From Stenocarpella maydis (Eukaryota > Ascomycota > Sordariomycetes > Diaporthales > Diaporthaceae): 64,000 nt of DNA. Made by a program: the position numbers and the translations under genes. Numbering within the stretch: the stretch's first letter is position 1; every line of letters starts with the position of its first letter. The notes beneath the pieces are model-generated. The model was not told the DNA's origin, searched no databases, and saw nothing but the letters and a program-made list of their open reading frames with translations. The stretch lies in contig NQMI01000084.1 in assembly GCA_002270565.1 (NCBI GenBank), forward strand, positions 120,983-184,982, given 5' to 3'. Below are positions 51,607 to 63,589 of this stretch, one piece after another.

Positions 51607-53732
51607 ATGTCTGCCGAGGAGGATCTCATCGACTACTCGGACGAGGAGCTCGAGACCCAGAAGGCCGCCGCCCCCGCCAACGGCAAGAAGGCCGCCGAGG
51701 CCGCGTCTGGCGACAGCGTCGACAAGAAGGGCTCCTACGTCGGCATCCACTCCACCAGCTTCCGCGACTTCCTCTTGAAGCCTGAGCTGCTTCGCGCCAT
51801 CACCGACTGCGGCTTCGAGCATCCTTCGGAGGGTCAGTCCTGAAAGAAAAAATCTTAATCCATTCCAGCCTATCGTTACCCAAACCAAGCTCCCTCCTGC
51901 ATCCCAAAGGATCCGTCCATCTCGCACGCAAAAGCAAAGAAAAACATCTCGTCAGATCAGATCCCGGCCACTTTCGGGATGCGCATGTCGGTATGGCCTT
52001 GGGCGGGGAGAAACAACGCGTCTCGCTCCTGCCTGAAACAAGAAGGAGGACGCGCCATGTTTTGAACTCCCTTGTTGGGGTGATGAGGAAGACCACCCGA
52101 GCGGGCGGATGGCCAGCGTGATTGTCTGCTCTGGGCCTCAAGGTACCATCCGAAGCAACAATCTACTGCTGGCATTGAAATGCTTCATGCGAGCGTCTGC
52201 CGTCTTGCGATGGTTGCTGTCGTGGGGCCTGGTGTTGATGGCATGTCATCCATCGATGGCGCCTCGAACGGCCCATTCCGTGTGACAGGCTGGACCGGGT
52301 GCAAGCCTCGGTTCACAAGTCTGCCGAGTGGGCATGTATTTGTTTTATCGGCTGATTGCGACTGGTTGACGACCGTGATTTGCGACAACGAAAAGCTTTG
52401 CTGCGACGATGGACGGACCTCTTCGACTCCCTCTCCGCGCTCCGTTCAATCCTTGCGAGACCTATTTCTGACTTCCGATCGCCCGTACAGTTCAGCAGAC
52501 ATGCATCCCTCAGGCGCTTCTCGGAGGTGACATCATCTGCCAGGCCAAGTCTGGTCTCGGTAAGACTGCGGTCTTCGTCCTCACAACTCTTCAGCAAGTT
52601 GAGCCCGTCGCCGGCGAGTGCTCTGTCCTGGTTATGTGCCACACTCGAGAGCTGGCTTTCCAGATCCGCAATGAGTACAACCGTTTTTCCAAGTACATGC
52701 CCGACATCAAGACTAGCGTTTTCTACGGCGGCACCCCTATTCAGAAGGACGCCGAGCTCCTCAAGAATAAGGACACCCACCCCCACGTCATCGTCGGAAC
52801 CCCCGGTCGTCTGAACGCCCTGGTTCGTGACAAGTATCTGCGCCTGGGCAGTGTCCGCATCTTCGTGCTTGACGAGTGCGACAAGATGTTGGACCAAGTT
52901 GGTAAGGCTCCCACCCACCTTGAGATGCCCTCCACACACAACCACTAACCATACATCAGACATGCGCCGCGACGTCCAAGAGATCTTCCGCGCTACGCCT
53001 CAGCAGAAGCAGGTCATGATGTTCAGCGCCACTCTTTCCGACGAAATCAAGCCCATCTGCCGCAAGTTCATGCAGAACCCCACTGAGCACTACGTCGACG
53101 AAGACACCAAGTTGACGCTGCACGGTCTTCAGCAGTACTACCTTCCTCTCGAAGAGCGCGAGAAGAACCGTAAGCTCAACGAGTTGCTCGACGACATCAA
53201 CTTCAACCAGGTCATCATCTTCGTCAAGAGCACCGTTCGCGCGACGGAGCTCGACAAGCTCCTCCGCGAGTGCACCTTCCCCTCCATCGCGGTCCACTCT
53301 GGCGTCAGTCAAGAGGAGCGGTGAGTAACGCACCTGTCATGTTCCATCAGGGTAGAAACTGATGACATCCCAAGTATCCGTCGGTACAAGGAGTTCAAGG
53401 AGTTCAACAAGCGCATTTGTGTCGCCACCGACGTGTTCGGTCGTGGTATCGATATCGAACGCATCAACTTGGCTATCAACTACGATATGCCCACGGACGC
53501 CGACTCTTACCTCCACCGTGTCGGTCGTGCCGGCCGTTTCGGTACCAAGGGTCTCGCCATCTCCTTTGTCAGCGGAGAGGAGGATAGAAAGGTGCTCGAG
53601 GATGTCGGAAAGCGCTTTGAGGTTGCCATTCCGTACGTGCCATATTCCTTTCCTACCATTTACACCAGCTAACAAGATCATAGTGAGTTCCCTAAGGAGG
53701 GCGTTGACGACAGCACATACTTGACCACTTGA
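51607..53732 (+). CDS. SUB2: DEAD-box ATP-dependent RNA helicase Sub2 (UAP56)
   Basis: TREX-associated helicase used in spliceosome assembly and nuclear mRNA export. Five exons: 51607-51832, 52491-52901, 52960-53320, 53375-53632 and 53684-53732. Introns are 658, 58, 54 and 51 nt. Spliced length is 1,305 nt, 434 aa, the normal size. The Q motif (GFEHPSE..Q) is split by intron 1. Further motifs: I AKSGLGKT with Lys100; Ia TRELA; Ib TPGR; II DECD at 203-206, diagnostic of Sub2/UAP56; III SAT at 235-237; [29 protein letters not shown]. The protein ends in STYLTT, typical of Sub2. Intron 1 is about ten times longer than the others and has donor GTCAGT and a CTGAC branch site 26 nt before the acceptor. 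If it is retained, translation stops after four codons. The start is certain from the family N-terminus ([11 protein letters not shown]). Confidence 0.97.
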
Positions 53733-54441
53733 ACGCGTTCAACTGTGGGCTCGTCTGTCGATGCGAAGCAATGTGTTATGGCATCGGTGAACCTGGTAGT
53801 TCAATCAAAGTCCAGAAATCCACTAGGGAAGGGGGAAAAAAATCAAGGTCTGGGCACAATTCGAAATTATCGTATAGGATTGATTATCTGTGATATGCGG
53901 ACGCAGTCTTCCTCTTTTCAACTTGCAGATTCGTGACGGGGGAGGGGGAAAGTTTATTTCGATGCTTCAGAAAGGGCAACCTGCCAGTCTCAAAAGATGA
54001 TTTCAGCACACAAACCCACCGTCCATTCACCTGGCGTAGCCATACCGATCTTGACTACATCAGGTGGTGGCTTAGGCCGTGATGCTTTATGGCTACTTTG
54101 GTCTCTGTGACTTCGACCTGCTTTACAACCCTAATGGGTATGATCATCCGTCCTGCTTTGGGCAAAGTGCTTTGTGCCATCCATCATTCCTGCTTGAATT
54201 CGGACCGTGGCCGTTGTCATTTGCAGGTAAAGAGAGCGGCGTTTGCCGATTTTATTATTCCCACAGGGCGGCTCAATAATAAATACCCCAAGACAAGTGG
54301 TTTCGCAGACGCCTTGCAGATAAACGCCTCCACTTCCACACTTCACGCTGCTCCCTCCAAGCTCGATGAAGCGCCATTGGACCTGACTCAAAGCCTCCCT
54401 CCACTAATAGCTAGTACCAATGTGCCTCACCTGGACGGTAC

Positions 54442-54848
54442 CTAGAGGACAGTGATCTCTTCAAGAGATAGGTGACGGGGACCCCAACGTGATTTAGAAT
54501 TTCTAGAGCCGAGACTCCTGGAAAAGAGTGTTCCATGAACTGGATGATAGCGAATGGCATTGTCCAGGAGACAGAAAGTAGAATCAGGACCACTCAACCA
54601 GAACACTCAAAGCGCTCACCTTGAGCTTCGAAGGGTTTGAGGAAGGCAACAATATAACAAATTGGCAGACAGTGGATTGAAACGATGGAGTGGTAGTCTT
54701 CATTGTGCCGAGAGTCCGAGTTGAAGAGGTGAATTGACCACGCAAGAATATGAGCGATCATGTACCCTCGGACCATTTGCAGCCGGTTTGCCAGGACCAC
54801 AATACCCACAGCCACAAGGGAATGCGGTAATTGAGGAGTGTGCTCCGG
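54442..54848 (-). other. Possible 3' exons of an unrecognised membrane protein gene
   Basis: On the minus strand, 54848-54620 is an open frame of 76 codons bordered by an acceptor (ATGTAG) and a donor (GTGAGC). It codes for two hydrophobic segments, around LVAVGIVVLANRL and IVSIHCLPICYIVAFL, joined by a polar loop. Splicing to 54539-54442 (acceptor ATCCAG) keeps the frame and adds 32 residues ending in RHLSLEEITVL before a TAG. The two parts total 327 nt, a multiple of three. I could not connect a convincing upstream exon or start, and I do not recognise the family. It may be a real gene with further exons, a decayed gene or chance. Confidence 0.25.
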
Positions 54849-56468
54849 CTACATGGCCAGACATGGCATTCCTTGGGCCAACTGAACAGCTCGAGTGATG
54901 AGTCTAAACGCTCCCAGTGGGTCTCTTCAAAGGACTATACTGCCTTCCTCATGATTGTTATGCCCATGGCTACGTAGGTTCCACCAAGCTAGACTGACAA
55001 CCACGGGCCATTTTCCGTGGCCACTTAGATTTATGCAGCACGCACCAGGCCGACCAGCTTCTACTCTGAATGGGCGTCTTAGGCTGTGAAGAGTTCCCAT
55101 GTACCGCCGGTGTACTCTTGACTTATACTTGCCTATGCCACATACGGCCGGTCCTGTTGTATTATCCTCATCAACTTTGTAACAAGAATGGGGCCTGGAG
55201 AGGGAGGGTAATCTTCTCCCAGTCATCTCCCAACGTATCGCGACGACCTCATGCGGGCAGAGTTAGATTATATCCGACTCGGCAATACTGTTAGCCCCCT
55301 TGCGAGTCACCAGGCCGCAGGGTAACTGTCTCGTGTCTACTCTGCCCAGCCTGCTCTTGAGACCCAGTCTAAACCACAACGCGGAAATGGGTGTTTAGAG
55401 CATCATCTGAGGCCTGAGGAAGTGTGCCATCAGCAGGAGAGTCTATCTTTCCCCTGCTTCCGGTTTACGCGGACTAGCCATACGGCGCCAGAAGGGTCAT
55501 TTTACTGAACAATTGAGAGCCAACGGCTTGGTCAAGAGGCCCAAAATATATAATTGGGTCCCTTACTACCCACGTTGGAACCATGAAGGCGTATGGATGC
55601 CTCAGCTTACGTCGCTGAGTGCGGCTCGCTCCCAGCAGGAAGCGCGGACGGCTATACATGGAAATGCGAGGGCGAGATCACTGAGCATAAAACGGCAGCC
55701 TCCGCTATCGTGCACCAACTCATAAAGCAGTTGCGTGTAGTGAAGCACCCGTTACCAGGCCCGAGTTGGCGTTGAGAAAAAGTTATACCGTCCTAGTCAT
55801 GATTAGTATGAAGCGTCTTTTGAACGTCAGAGTAGTATGATGCCGGACAGGGCCTAAAGGAAGGATGGCTTCCAGAGTGAAGTTTTGCGGGTGTTACCCC
55901 TGACGTCTGTCAGTTGTGTTTTAGAGTCTTGACATATCCCATGAGCACGTCAGCAACTTGAGAATCGAATACTTGTCTGGTGTGAGGTGAATCAGTGACT
56001 TGCTAACTTACGCAAAGTTATAGAAAGTTTGATAGAGAGAGACATAGACGAAGTAAATAACCAAAAGAATATACTAATATATGTGTAGTCCGTAGAATGC
56101 GGTATTTCCCCTTGAGTAAAAGTGTAATTGAGTGACTGATAACGAGAAATTCACCGCATATTCGCCGCTGAGACTCAGCGTTGAATGGAATTGGTCAATA
56201 TATTACTTGTCCGCTCCATCCCGTGTCTTGGCCGCACCAATAATTTACTACCGTGTTGAGAGCACGTATACTCAGGGTATGGAAAATACGTCTACATGCA
56301 AGGAAGGATCGCAAGTCGACCGTGGCTCATGACGGTAGATACCCAAAACGAAACACGCATGCCTTGATCGATATGCTACTCCAGGGTATTCTCCAGAACA
56401 CAGAGGCCAGTCGTCTATCTAGGTACTCACGCAGGCACTTTCAACCAAACACCGCCGCCTAGGGCCAA

Positions 56469-56660
56469 GTGAGCCTCGGAAGGCTCGAGGAACGTGGGGA
56501 ACCACTGTATGAGCAGCTCATCAACCGAGTTGAAAGGTGCAAACTCCGTGTGGCCGAAGGCGAGAACCCCGTCAGGGAGGACTTGGATTTTGTTGTCCAC
56601 ACTCGGTCGACGGCTATCTGGGCGTCACTGGCGGTGTTGCCATGCAGGGCAGCACTTTAG
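56469..56660 (+). other. Coding-like ORF fragment of unknown origin
   Basis: An open frame of 63 codons starting at GTG. Its middle part (LYEQLINRVERCKLRVAEGE, then VREDLDFVVHTRSTAIW) has the charge and aliphatic pattern of a folded helical protein. An in-frame TAG lies just upstream. I found no intron that joins it in frame to the neighbouring open frame at 56253-56462. A fragment of a broken gene is one explanation; chance is another. Confidence 0.15.
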
Positions 56661-59017
56661 TGCCCTAGTATACTGCTCTTGTTTGAATGACCTGGAACTG
56701 AGATATAAAACAGCGCTTCGAATTGCCCGTCGACATTGGACATGTGATTTTGCAAAGTTAATGACAGAGTTTGGAATTGGCATGTTTTGAACCAACGCGG
56801 TAAAGCTAACAAGTATCTTCCCACCATACATTCCTCATCGCGGGTTGCAAAAGCCCGGCATGGCCACCCAGCCCAAGGACAAAACAGCACCAACGGACCC
56901 AAGAACGTAGCACCAAAGTTGCTGGCCGCCGGGGACAAAGGTAGGCTGGTCGACCTCGGACATGGGACCAGGGAACTCTGCGCCTCCGGCGACGCCAGGA
57001 GGCCGGTCGGGGAGAGGGCCGTCCCCTCAGGTCGGACTAGTGCTAGATGGTGGCGGAGCACGGTACATGGCCGGCCAGGAGGGCTCTGGACCCCATCGCC
57101 GGACACGCACACACAGCCAGGGCGGCGGCGACGCCTGGCTCGCGAGCAAGGGGACGTGCCCGTGGGGCGGCGCAGGACAGCTACTTAGCATGTCTCTCAG
57201 CTGAGGTTTTACAGACACCCTCCCGCTTCCTCATCTTGCCCCGGCCCCCTTGCCTCTGGAGGATGCGGGAAACGCTCGTGTGAGACATTTTAGGTTTGGA
57301 AATGACGACGTCAAGTTGCTCATCGAACGGGCCACGGGGATGGAGAGCGATCCCGGCCGCATGCCGGTGGTGAACCGGGAGCGTCCACTGAGATGGCGAG
57401 GGCTGGCCTATGGTGGCCTGGGAGGGCGAGCCCGCCGCTGCTCGGCGGGGCTTTGCCTTGGGCGAACAACAGCTTGTTGAGATGGGTGGCGGCGGCCGTT
57501 GGTGGCGATCGTGGTGGCAGTAGTATAGGGCGTGGTATGGTCCCCGCGTCAGAACTCACCCCCGAGACGGAGGGAGCACAGCCAGGGGCTACAACGAACG
57601 AAAAAGACTATATCGAAGCGTGACTTGATTATTTCAAAGCCGGCCTGGTCTCGTTCGCCACGCGAATCATCCGCCAATGCGGCTCCCTTGCAGTCGTGCC
57701 CTACCGGGCATGGCACCTCCTGATTCCAAACAATCTAGCTGTAAAGCAACCAATCTCGTATTGGAAGTGATGATGACTTCCAAGCGTCTGCCTGCGCTAG
57801 CACAAGGCCCCATCTTATACCACTATTGCCCCTGACCAGCCCCGGCAGAGCTGAGGTTGGCAAGCCGAGCTAGCCAAACATCGTGCCTGGACACCGGCCG
57901 AAGGCCCCGGACGGCGAGACCTGTCGCCGCATGACCACGATGACAAAAGATGGGGCGTGTGCCAAGGACTGGATGGAGTGCAAACTTGAGAAGGGACGAT
58001 GATTGCTGACTGTGTGCCGTGGAGCCTGTTCCCACGAGGGTTTGCGGTACAGCTGGCCCTCGGCGGGAAGCTTTGGCGACATGCACGGGTGAATGGACGC
58101 GCCCGTATAACACGGCTCCCCAGGGCGAGGCCGCCAAGGCTGTAAAAGCCCCCGGGGAAGCACCGCCGCCGAGGGCAGGGGGGGTGGGAATAGGGTCACT
58201 TGACTGCTCCGAACGGCCTCCGAAAGACTCACCCTCGGTTGGCCATCGTGGAACCTCGAGAATCCTCTCAGAGTCACAGCCAGGGGCGGTCGACAGCGAC
58301 ACACACACGCGCCAGCACGACATCGGACGTTGACAACGTGAACAAGGAGGTGAGGTGAGTGACTCAGCGGGCAGACGGTGAAAGCAGGCTTTCCCCGACC
58401 CCTGGCCCTCATTTGTTTTGCCACCTGGCTCGGCTGGACCAGCTGGCATAACCCAAACCCGGTGGTGGTGCTGCAGTCGGCTCGTGGGGCCTCACCGCGT
58501 TTGCCCGATGGGTGGCCCGGGCAAGGCGAGAGAGATCGCTTGGGCGACGGGCGACCACTCGATGGTTGCTCGTTGCTTTGGACACGCCTCTCCCGGGGCC
58601 CCATCTGTGTGCTCCATCGCAGCTTGTCTGGAGAGGCTGTCATGTGTGCAGTACACTATGGACGAGCCCGGTTGCGACTGGCTGTGTCTCGGTGTTGAAG
58701 ACCCCCTCTTTGGTCCGGTGCACGCTCCGCCACCCGCGATGCCTCGCCATTATCGTCATGGATCGCCCAAGAACTAAGACCAGCTTCATTCCACAGGGAG
58801 GGGGCAATCCGAGGCTATCGCCAGTGTCGAACACTGCCTAGGTCGGAATTGCCATCGCATTATCATCACCATAGTCAAAGAACCCGAAAGTTGCCGGGCT
58901 AACGCCACTGTAACAAGACGTCAGAGGTGAGACGGTTCAGTAGCTCGGGCGTCGAGACCGAGCCCGTGGCTTGGCGTGTTGTGCCTCGCTCGTACAGGGG
59001 GCGAAAGCGAGAGAGGG

Positions 59018-59035
59018 CAGCAGCAGCAGCAGCAG
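59018..59035. repeat. (CAG)n short run
   Basis: Six CAG/AGC triplets in non-coding GC-rich DNA. Confidence 0.8.
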
Positions 59036-60884
59036 TGGCCCCTCGGTCCCCGCGATAGGATGTGGTGATGAGCGCCCGCCCTAGTGTTGGCTACAGGGTT
59101 TGCTCATCTCTTACGAATCACCTCGGGCGAGGCCTCATTGGGCGGTGGCACACCACCAGCTTCCTTCGGCCCAGGCAGGCCATGTTTGCAATTCTCTTGC
59201 CCAAGAGAGAGCGTAAATCTTGGGCGATCGGAAATTCACCACGAATTTGGAAGGAAAATGCCGGGGGCCGCATCGACACAACCACTTTAGTAGCTGTGAT
59301 TGATAAGGGGGAGCCTGGAGTCGATCCAGAAAGCCTCGTCGATAAAGTGACCAAGGATTGCACGTCACCAAACCAGCATATCCGCCACGAGGCTCGCCTT
59401 CAACCCATGTCGTTGGTTTGACCGGGCGAGCTTATGATGCGTGTGAGTCAGTCAGCCTTGGGGAGGCAATTGGCGGGCGCGGTTGTCATAGAGAATCTCT
59501 CATCTCACGAGGATGACCTCGTGCTCCGAACCGCGCGGCAAAGACGCGCCGTCTCTGACCCTGCTGCTGCCTGCGCCGCTTAAGGGTCACGAATGCGCTG
59601 GATTTTGTCATTTCGCCTCGCAGTTGCAACCATTAAACACCTCGTACGACGACAACTCTGTCATGGCCAAGGTGTCTAGGCCGAACCTAAACACTAGATC
59701 CCGCATGCTAGGCTGGACGAAGAGCTCTGCACAGAAATGTCTCGCTCGCTCACGCGGCTGGGTTTTACAGCGAGCACTTTCGCCGGGATCACGATGGGCT
59801 CCGAGATCGCTCGAGACGTAGCCCTATACTCTAATTTTCTTTGGAAAGCCTGGCATAGTATGACCCAACACCTGCCTCGTCTATAGTAAGGCTGTAAGCG
59901 GGTTGAGTCATAGGCCGGGGGGCGGGGGGGGGGCGCTTTTCAAGGTAGAGTCATGTAGCTGAAGTGAGCGGCGGCTGTGATAGCAGAACATGTCAAGGAA
60001 GTGCCGCGAGACCTCAGTGACAGGTGTATTGGGTAGTTTCGAATTTGGTGGTCGATGAACGGGTTATCGAACACTTGGTGGCTTCGACCACATGGCCAGC
60101 ACATGGACTGGCCAGCTGTCCGCATTGTCGATCATATTCACCCGGGATCGGGCTATGGGTAGCAAGGTGCACGATATAGGATGACAGCGCCTGCTTGATA
60201 AGTTCATGCTGCTGGAGATACCGAGGCTCATTTTTATTCGATCTGGGTGAATGGCTGGCTTCAACGTACCTGCTGTCTCCTCGACACCGTGGTCGAAGTG
60301 GATGGGCCCAGCTTGCACCGCATGGATGAGTGTGTGAGCGAAGCCTACCATCCATCACACCCAGACATTGGCCCTCTCGCACAGGGAAGGTGTGCAACCA
60401 TGGGCGGAGCGGGGAAAGGCTGGGGCCGCGTTGATTGGGGCACGTGTAACAAGGGCGCCATCTCCAGGTCTCGACATTTGCAGACCGGTAAGTCGGGGAG
60501 GGGGGGAGGGGGCGCACGCTCGGGGTTCCCCTACTGCAGCAGCCCGAGAGCCTGCGAGTACATACATAGTCCAGGGAGCAGCGGTGACGTTGTTGATGCC
60601 CCCCATGTGGATGCTTGAGCGAGTCAACTTGGTACACAGTACCGAATGGACCAGGTGAAGAAGCATCGTGAATATTCTCGAAGGCGGTGGGGGAGGGGCC
60701 CTTGGGGGCCGCTCCGCTCCTCCCACGCGGCCTCAGCGCACGCACAGTGACGAAGAGCAGCAGGCTGAGTAACGACGGGCCAGCGGGCCTGGTGGGCTTG
60801 GGCAGGGCAAGGCGCGGTGTGGGGTTGAACCGATTTGATAACTGCACCCGAGTGGACCTCATCAGTGATGCTGTCTCCCTGTGG

Positions 60885-60911
60885 GGTGCCAAAGGTGCCA
60901 AAGGTGCCAAA
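60885..60911. repeat. Three tandem copies of GGTGCCAAA
   Basis: A perfect 9-bp unit repeated three times. On the minus strand the unit keeps a long chance ORF open (60014-60940). Confidence 0.9.
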
Positions 60912-62355
60912 GGTTCAGTCACAGGTGTGGTCCGGTACACTGCACTAGTGTGAAAACGAGGCAGGAAATGCAGAAAGCAGCCGATTGGCCCCGCCGTAGC
61001 GATCCTGGAGCCGATGTGGGTGGCCGGATGGCCGGCTGTGCCACGTTTTGCCAGTCTTCAAGACTGGCCCCATGGGTTGGTCACAGGGCAGGACACAAGT
61101 CGCGTTGTCTGATGCCGGCTCATCAAAAACCAACGCCAGCATGATATAGGTGTTGCGTGACCGGTGAGACAGCGGGAGACAAGAGACACGAGAGCGTTCT
61201 GAGATGGCAACCGAGCAGTGAGACTGGGCTGTTCCTCAGTGGCGTGGTTGCTGCATTTCCCCCGATCCCAAGGACCAGGACTAGCAGGCAGTAGAGCCAG
61301 CGAGGGTGGGACATGGGGGAGACGACAGAGTCTCGGGGGCAACGCAGCCAGCCCAATACCGAAAGTGCCGTAGATTCTGGTGCCGCCCCAAGTCTCAGGA
61401 GGCATGTGTGCAACCGATGCAGCTGCTGCGGAGCGACCGGACCACTGTCTTCAACGTAAAGAGCAGGTTCGGACACCACAATCGACGCGGTTGGCCGTCT
61501 GTCGCCAAAGGTGGGGCGCAGACACTTGAATCCGGGTTTGTGATCGTCCTCGGGTGGACCATGGCGGAGGCAGACGCTGGGGATCTCGGTCATGCATATG
61601 TGGTGATGTGACAGAGCGGGTGGGAGACTGCTGGTTGCTGTCCCATGAGCCTGCTCGCCGAGCCGACGGTTTGATGCTGCTGGTGCGCAGGATCGATCCG
61701 TGGTCAGGCACTCGTGCAGGTCAGCGCGTGCGGGTGAGTACCTGCGAGCTGGTACACTACGGGAAAGAGAGACAGGACAGACAACCGCATGCAACATTGT
61801 TTAGAACCGCACCACTGCGGGTTGGACCATTTCCAGAGCCTGGCAGTCTGGCAGTTGTGCCCAAGGCTGTGTGTGTGTATGTGTGTGCGTGCCTGATGAA
61901 ACCGCAGGATCGCTGATGCCAAATTTGGGAACGGGGTTGGTTGCTAATAAGGTGGCTTACGTCGATGTGTATGTGCGCCAAGTACCATCAATGTCTCCTC
62001 CACGTTAGGTGGATTGCCTCGCCCGCAGTCTCGGATGCTAACAGAGGCCGCAGCCCAGCACGGCCCAGACGGCAGCACGGGGGCGCAGCGGCACGGCTGC
62101 AGCCAGCCAGGCTTATTATTAGGGGCCGGCTGGGGATTTGGGGCTCGGGCCTGGCCTTGGCCTTGGGCCTGATGTTGTAATAAATGATGATGAGGATGAT
62201 AGTGGCAGTGATGCATCATGTTGGGGGGGGGGGCGGCAGAGCAAATCGGCCACCCGCGACGCAACCACCCCACCAGGCCGAGGTGGACGAGGCCTTCCTT
62301 GTATGTCTTCCAAACTTGTCTCCAGCATGTTTTGCATCGCCTGTTGGTTGCGTGT

Positions 62356-62374
62356 TGTGTGTGTGTGTGTGTGT
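62356..62374. repeat. (TG)n microsatellite
   Basis: About nine TG dinucleotides. Confidence 0.85.
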
Positions 62375-63429
62375 CTATTCTTGATGAACGGCAGCAAGGA
62401 AGCAGGTCATGCGAGGTGCGCGAGGTCATCGCAATCTCGTCGGTCCCGTATTGAAGAACCGTGTTGCGCGTCTGTTCCGGATACATGACGGATACAAGAC
62501 CTGTGTATCTACTTGCTGTACATGTGCATTCTCGATATTGGTCAGCTCTGCTAAATGACCCAGCCCCGCAGGCTTAACAAGAGCCGACTGGCTGGGCAAG
62601 TAGTGGTTAGCAAAACATTTCTAAAAAACACCAATCAATGGGAACTGCTAATAGCAGCCGTGATACGGGGTGAGCAATGAAATAAATACGGAGTGCATGA
62701 GGGAGTGTGCAGGCGTTGCCAAGGCCACGTCGGGGCAATGGACAAGTCGGGATCTCTGGGACAGCATCAGCACCCATGTCCCTCACCCAATGGGCGCCCC
62801 TTGCCCCCCTTCATCTCATTCCCGTCCTCCGACTCTTGCGGCGCTGGAACTTCACGATATCCGGCTCCCGTCGCTATTGGCATCGTCACTCACTCTAGAT
62901 CCTCGTGTCCGGGTGCATGGCTTTATTCTGTGGTCCCTTGGCTCGGTCAGGACAAATGAGCTGATGTCTGAGAGCGGCATGAGGGGAGGGAACGAACGGT
63001 TGATGAAGCAGCAGCAACAACGCACATTGCATGCATGCATGCATGCTTTTCGGGTGTGTGTGCGTACACCACAGCTGTAGGCAAAACCGGAAGAGTCATC
63101 CATGATACTATGCCGAGTGCATACATGGTCATGTCTCTGTCAACCTCACCAGTCGATGCGATGAGATGAGATGCAGGGCGACGGGGCTAGGCAGAAACGG
63201 GGCTGGGCCGGCTGCTGCAGGTGCGAGCCAGTTGCAGCAGCAGTGAGCGTGGCAGGGATGAGGGCGAGGACCTGGAGAGTGACAAAGAGAGGTGGCCACC
63301 CCACTCGCACCATCCGGCTGCGGCCAATCGCCTGCCAGCTGATTGCGCAGCGCTAGTCTGATTACGGGCCGCCAATACGTCCCCTCGCTCCTGCTCATGG
63401 GCAATCAGAGTGGCCTGCCTCGTCTTGGG

Positions 63430-63457
63430 CCCTGCCCTGCCCTGCCCTGCCCTGCCC
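63430..63457. repeat. (CCTGC)n short tandem repeat
   Basis: Five to six copies of a 5-bp unit. Confidence 0.85.
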
Positions 63458-63589
63458 ATGCATACATCCTCGGAAAGAGTACCTGCGCTGCACTACAAAC
63501 CTGCCGCATGAAACAGGTACCCCCGGCCAGCGCCATGATGGACCGGCGGCACAGGGCAGCTTGCTGTGGACGGCAATCTTCAAAACTGC

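Noticed and set aside
52070..52160. Box C-like GGTGATGAG inside SUB2 intron 1, possible C/D snoRNA
   Set aside because: No box D (CTGA) at a suitable distance and no terminal stem seen.
56380..56470. Possible 45-nt intron joining two open frames (donor GTACTC, acceptor CCTAG)
   Set aside because: The splice leads to a stop at once in the compatible frame, so it does not join the two ORFs.
57870..58643. 257-codon ORF on the minus strand
   Set aside because: No recognisable motif; overlapping frames on both strands are equally long. Composition follows the base content.
60014..60940. 308-codon ORF on the minus strand
   Set aside because: Pro/Ser/Arg/His-rich, no domain, starts with a repeat-encoded Leu-Ala-Pro run and overlaps long ORFs in other frames. 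It behaves like chance in GC-rich DNA.
61123..61797. 224-codon ORF on the minus strand with a hydrophobic stretch
   Set aside because: Single hydrophobic patch, otherwise chance-like; no splice or family evidence.
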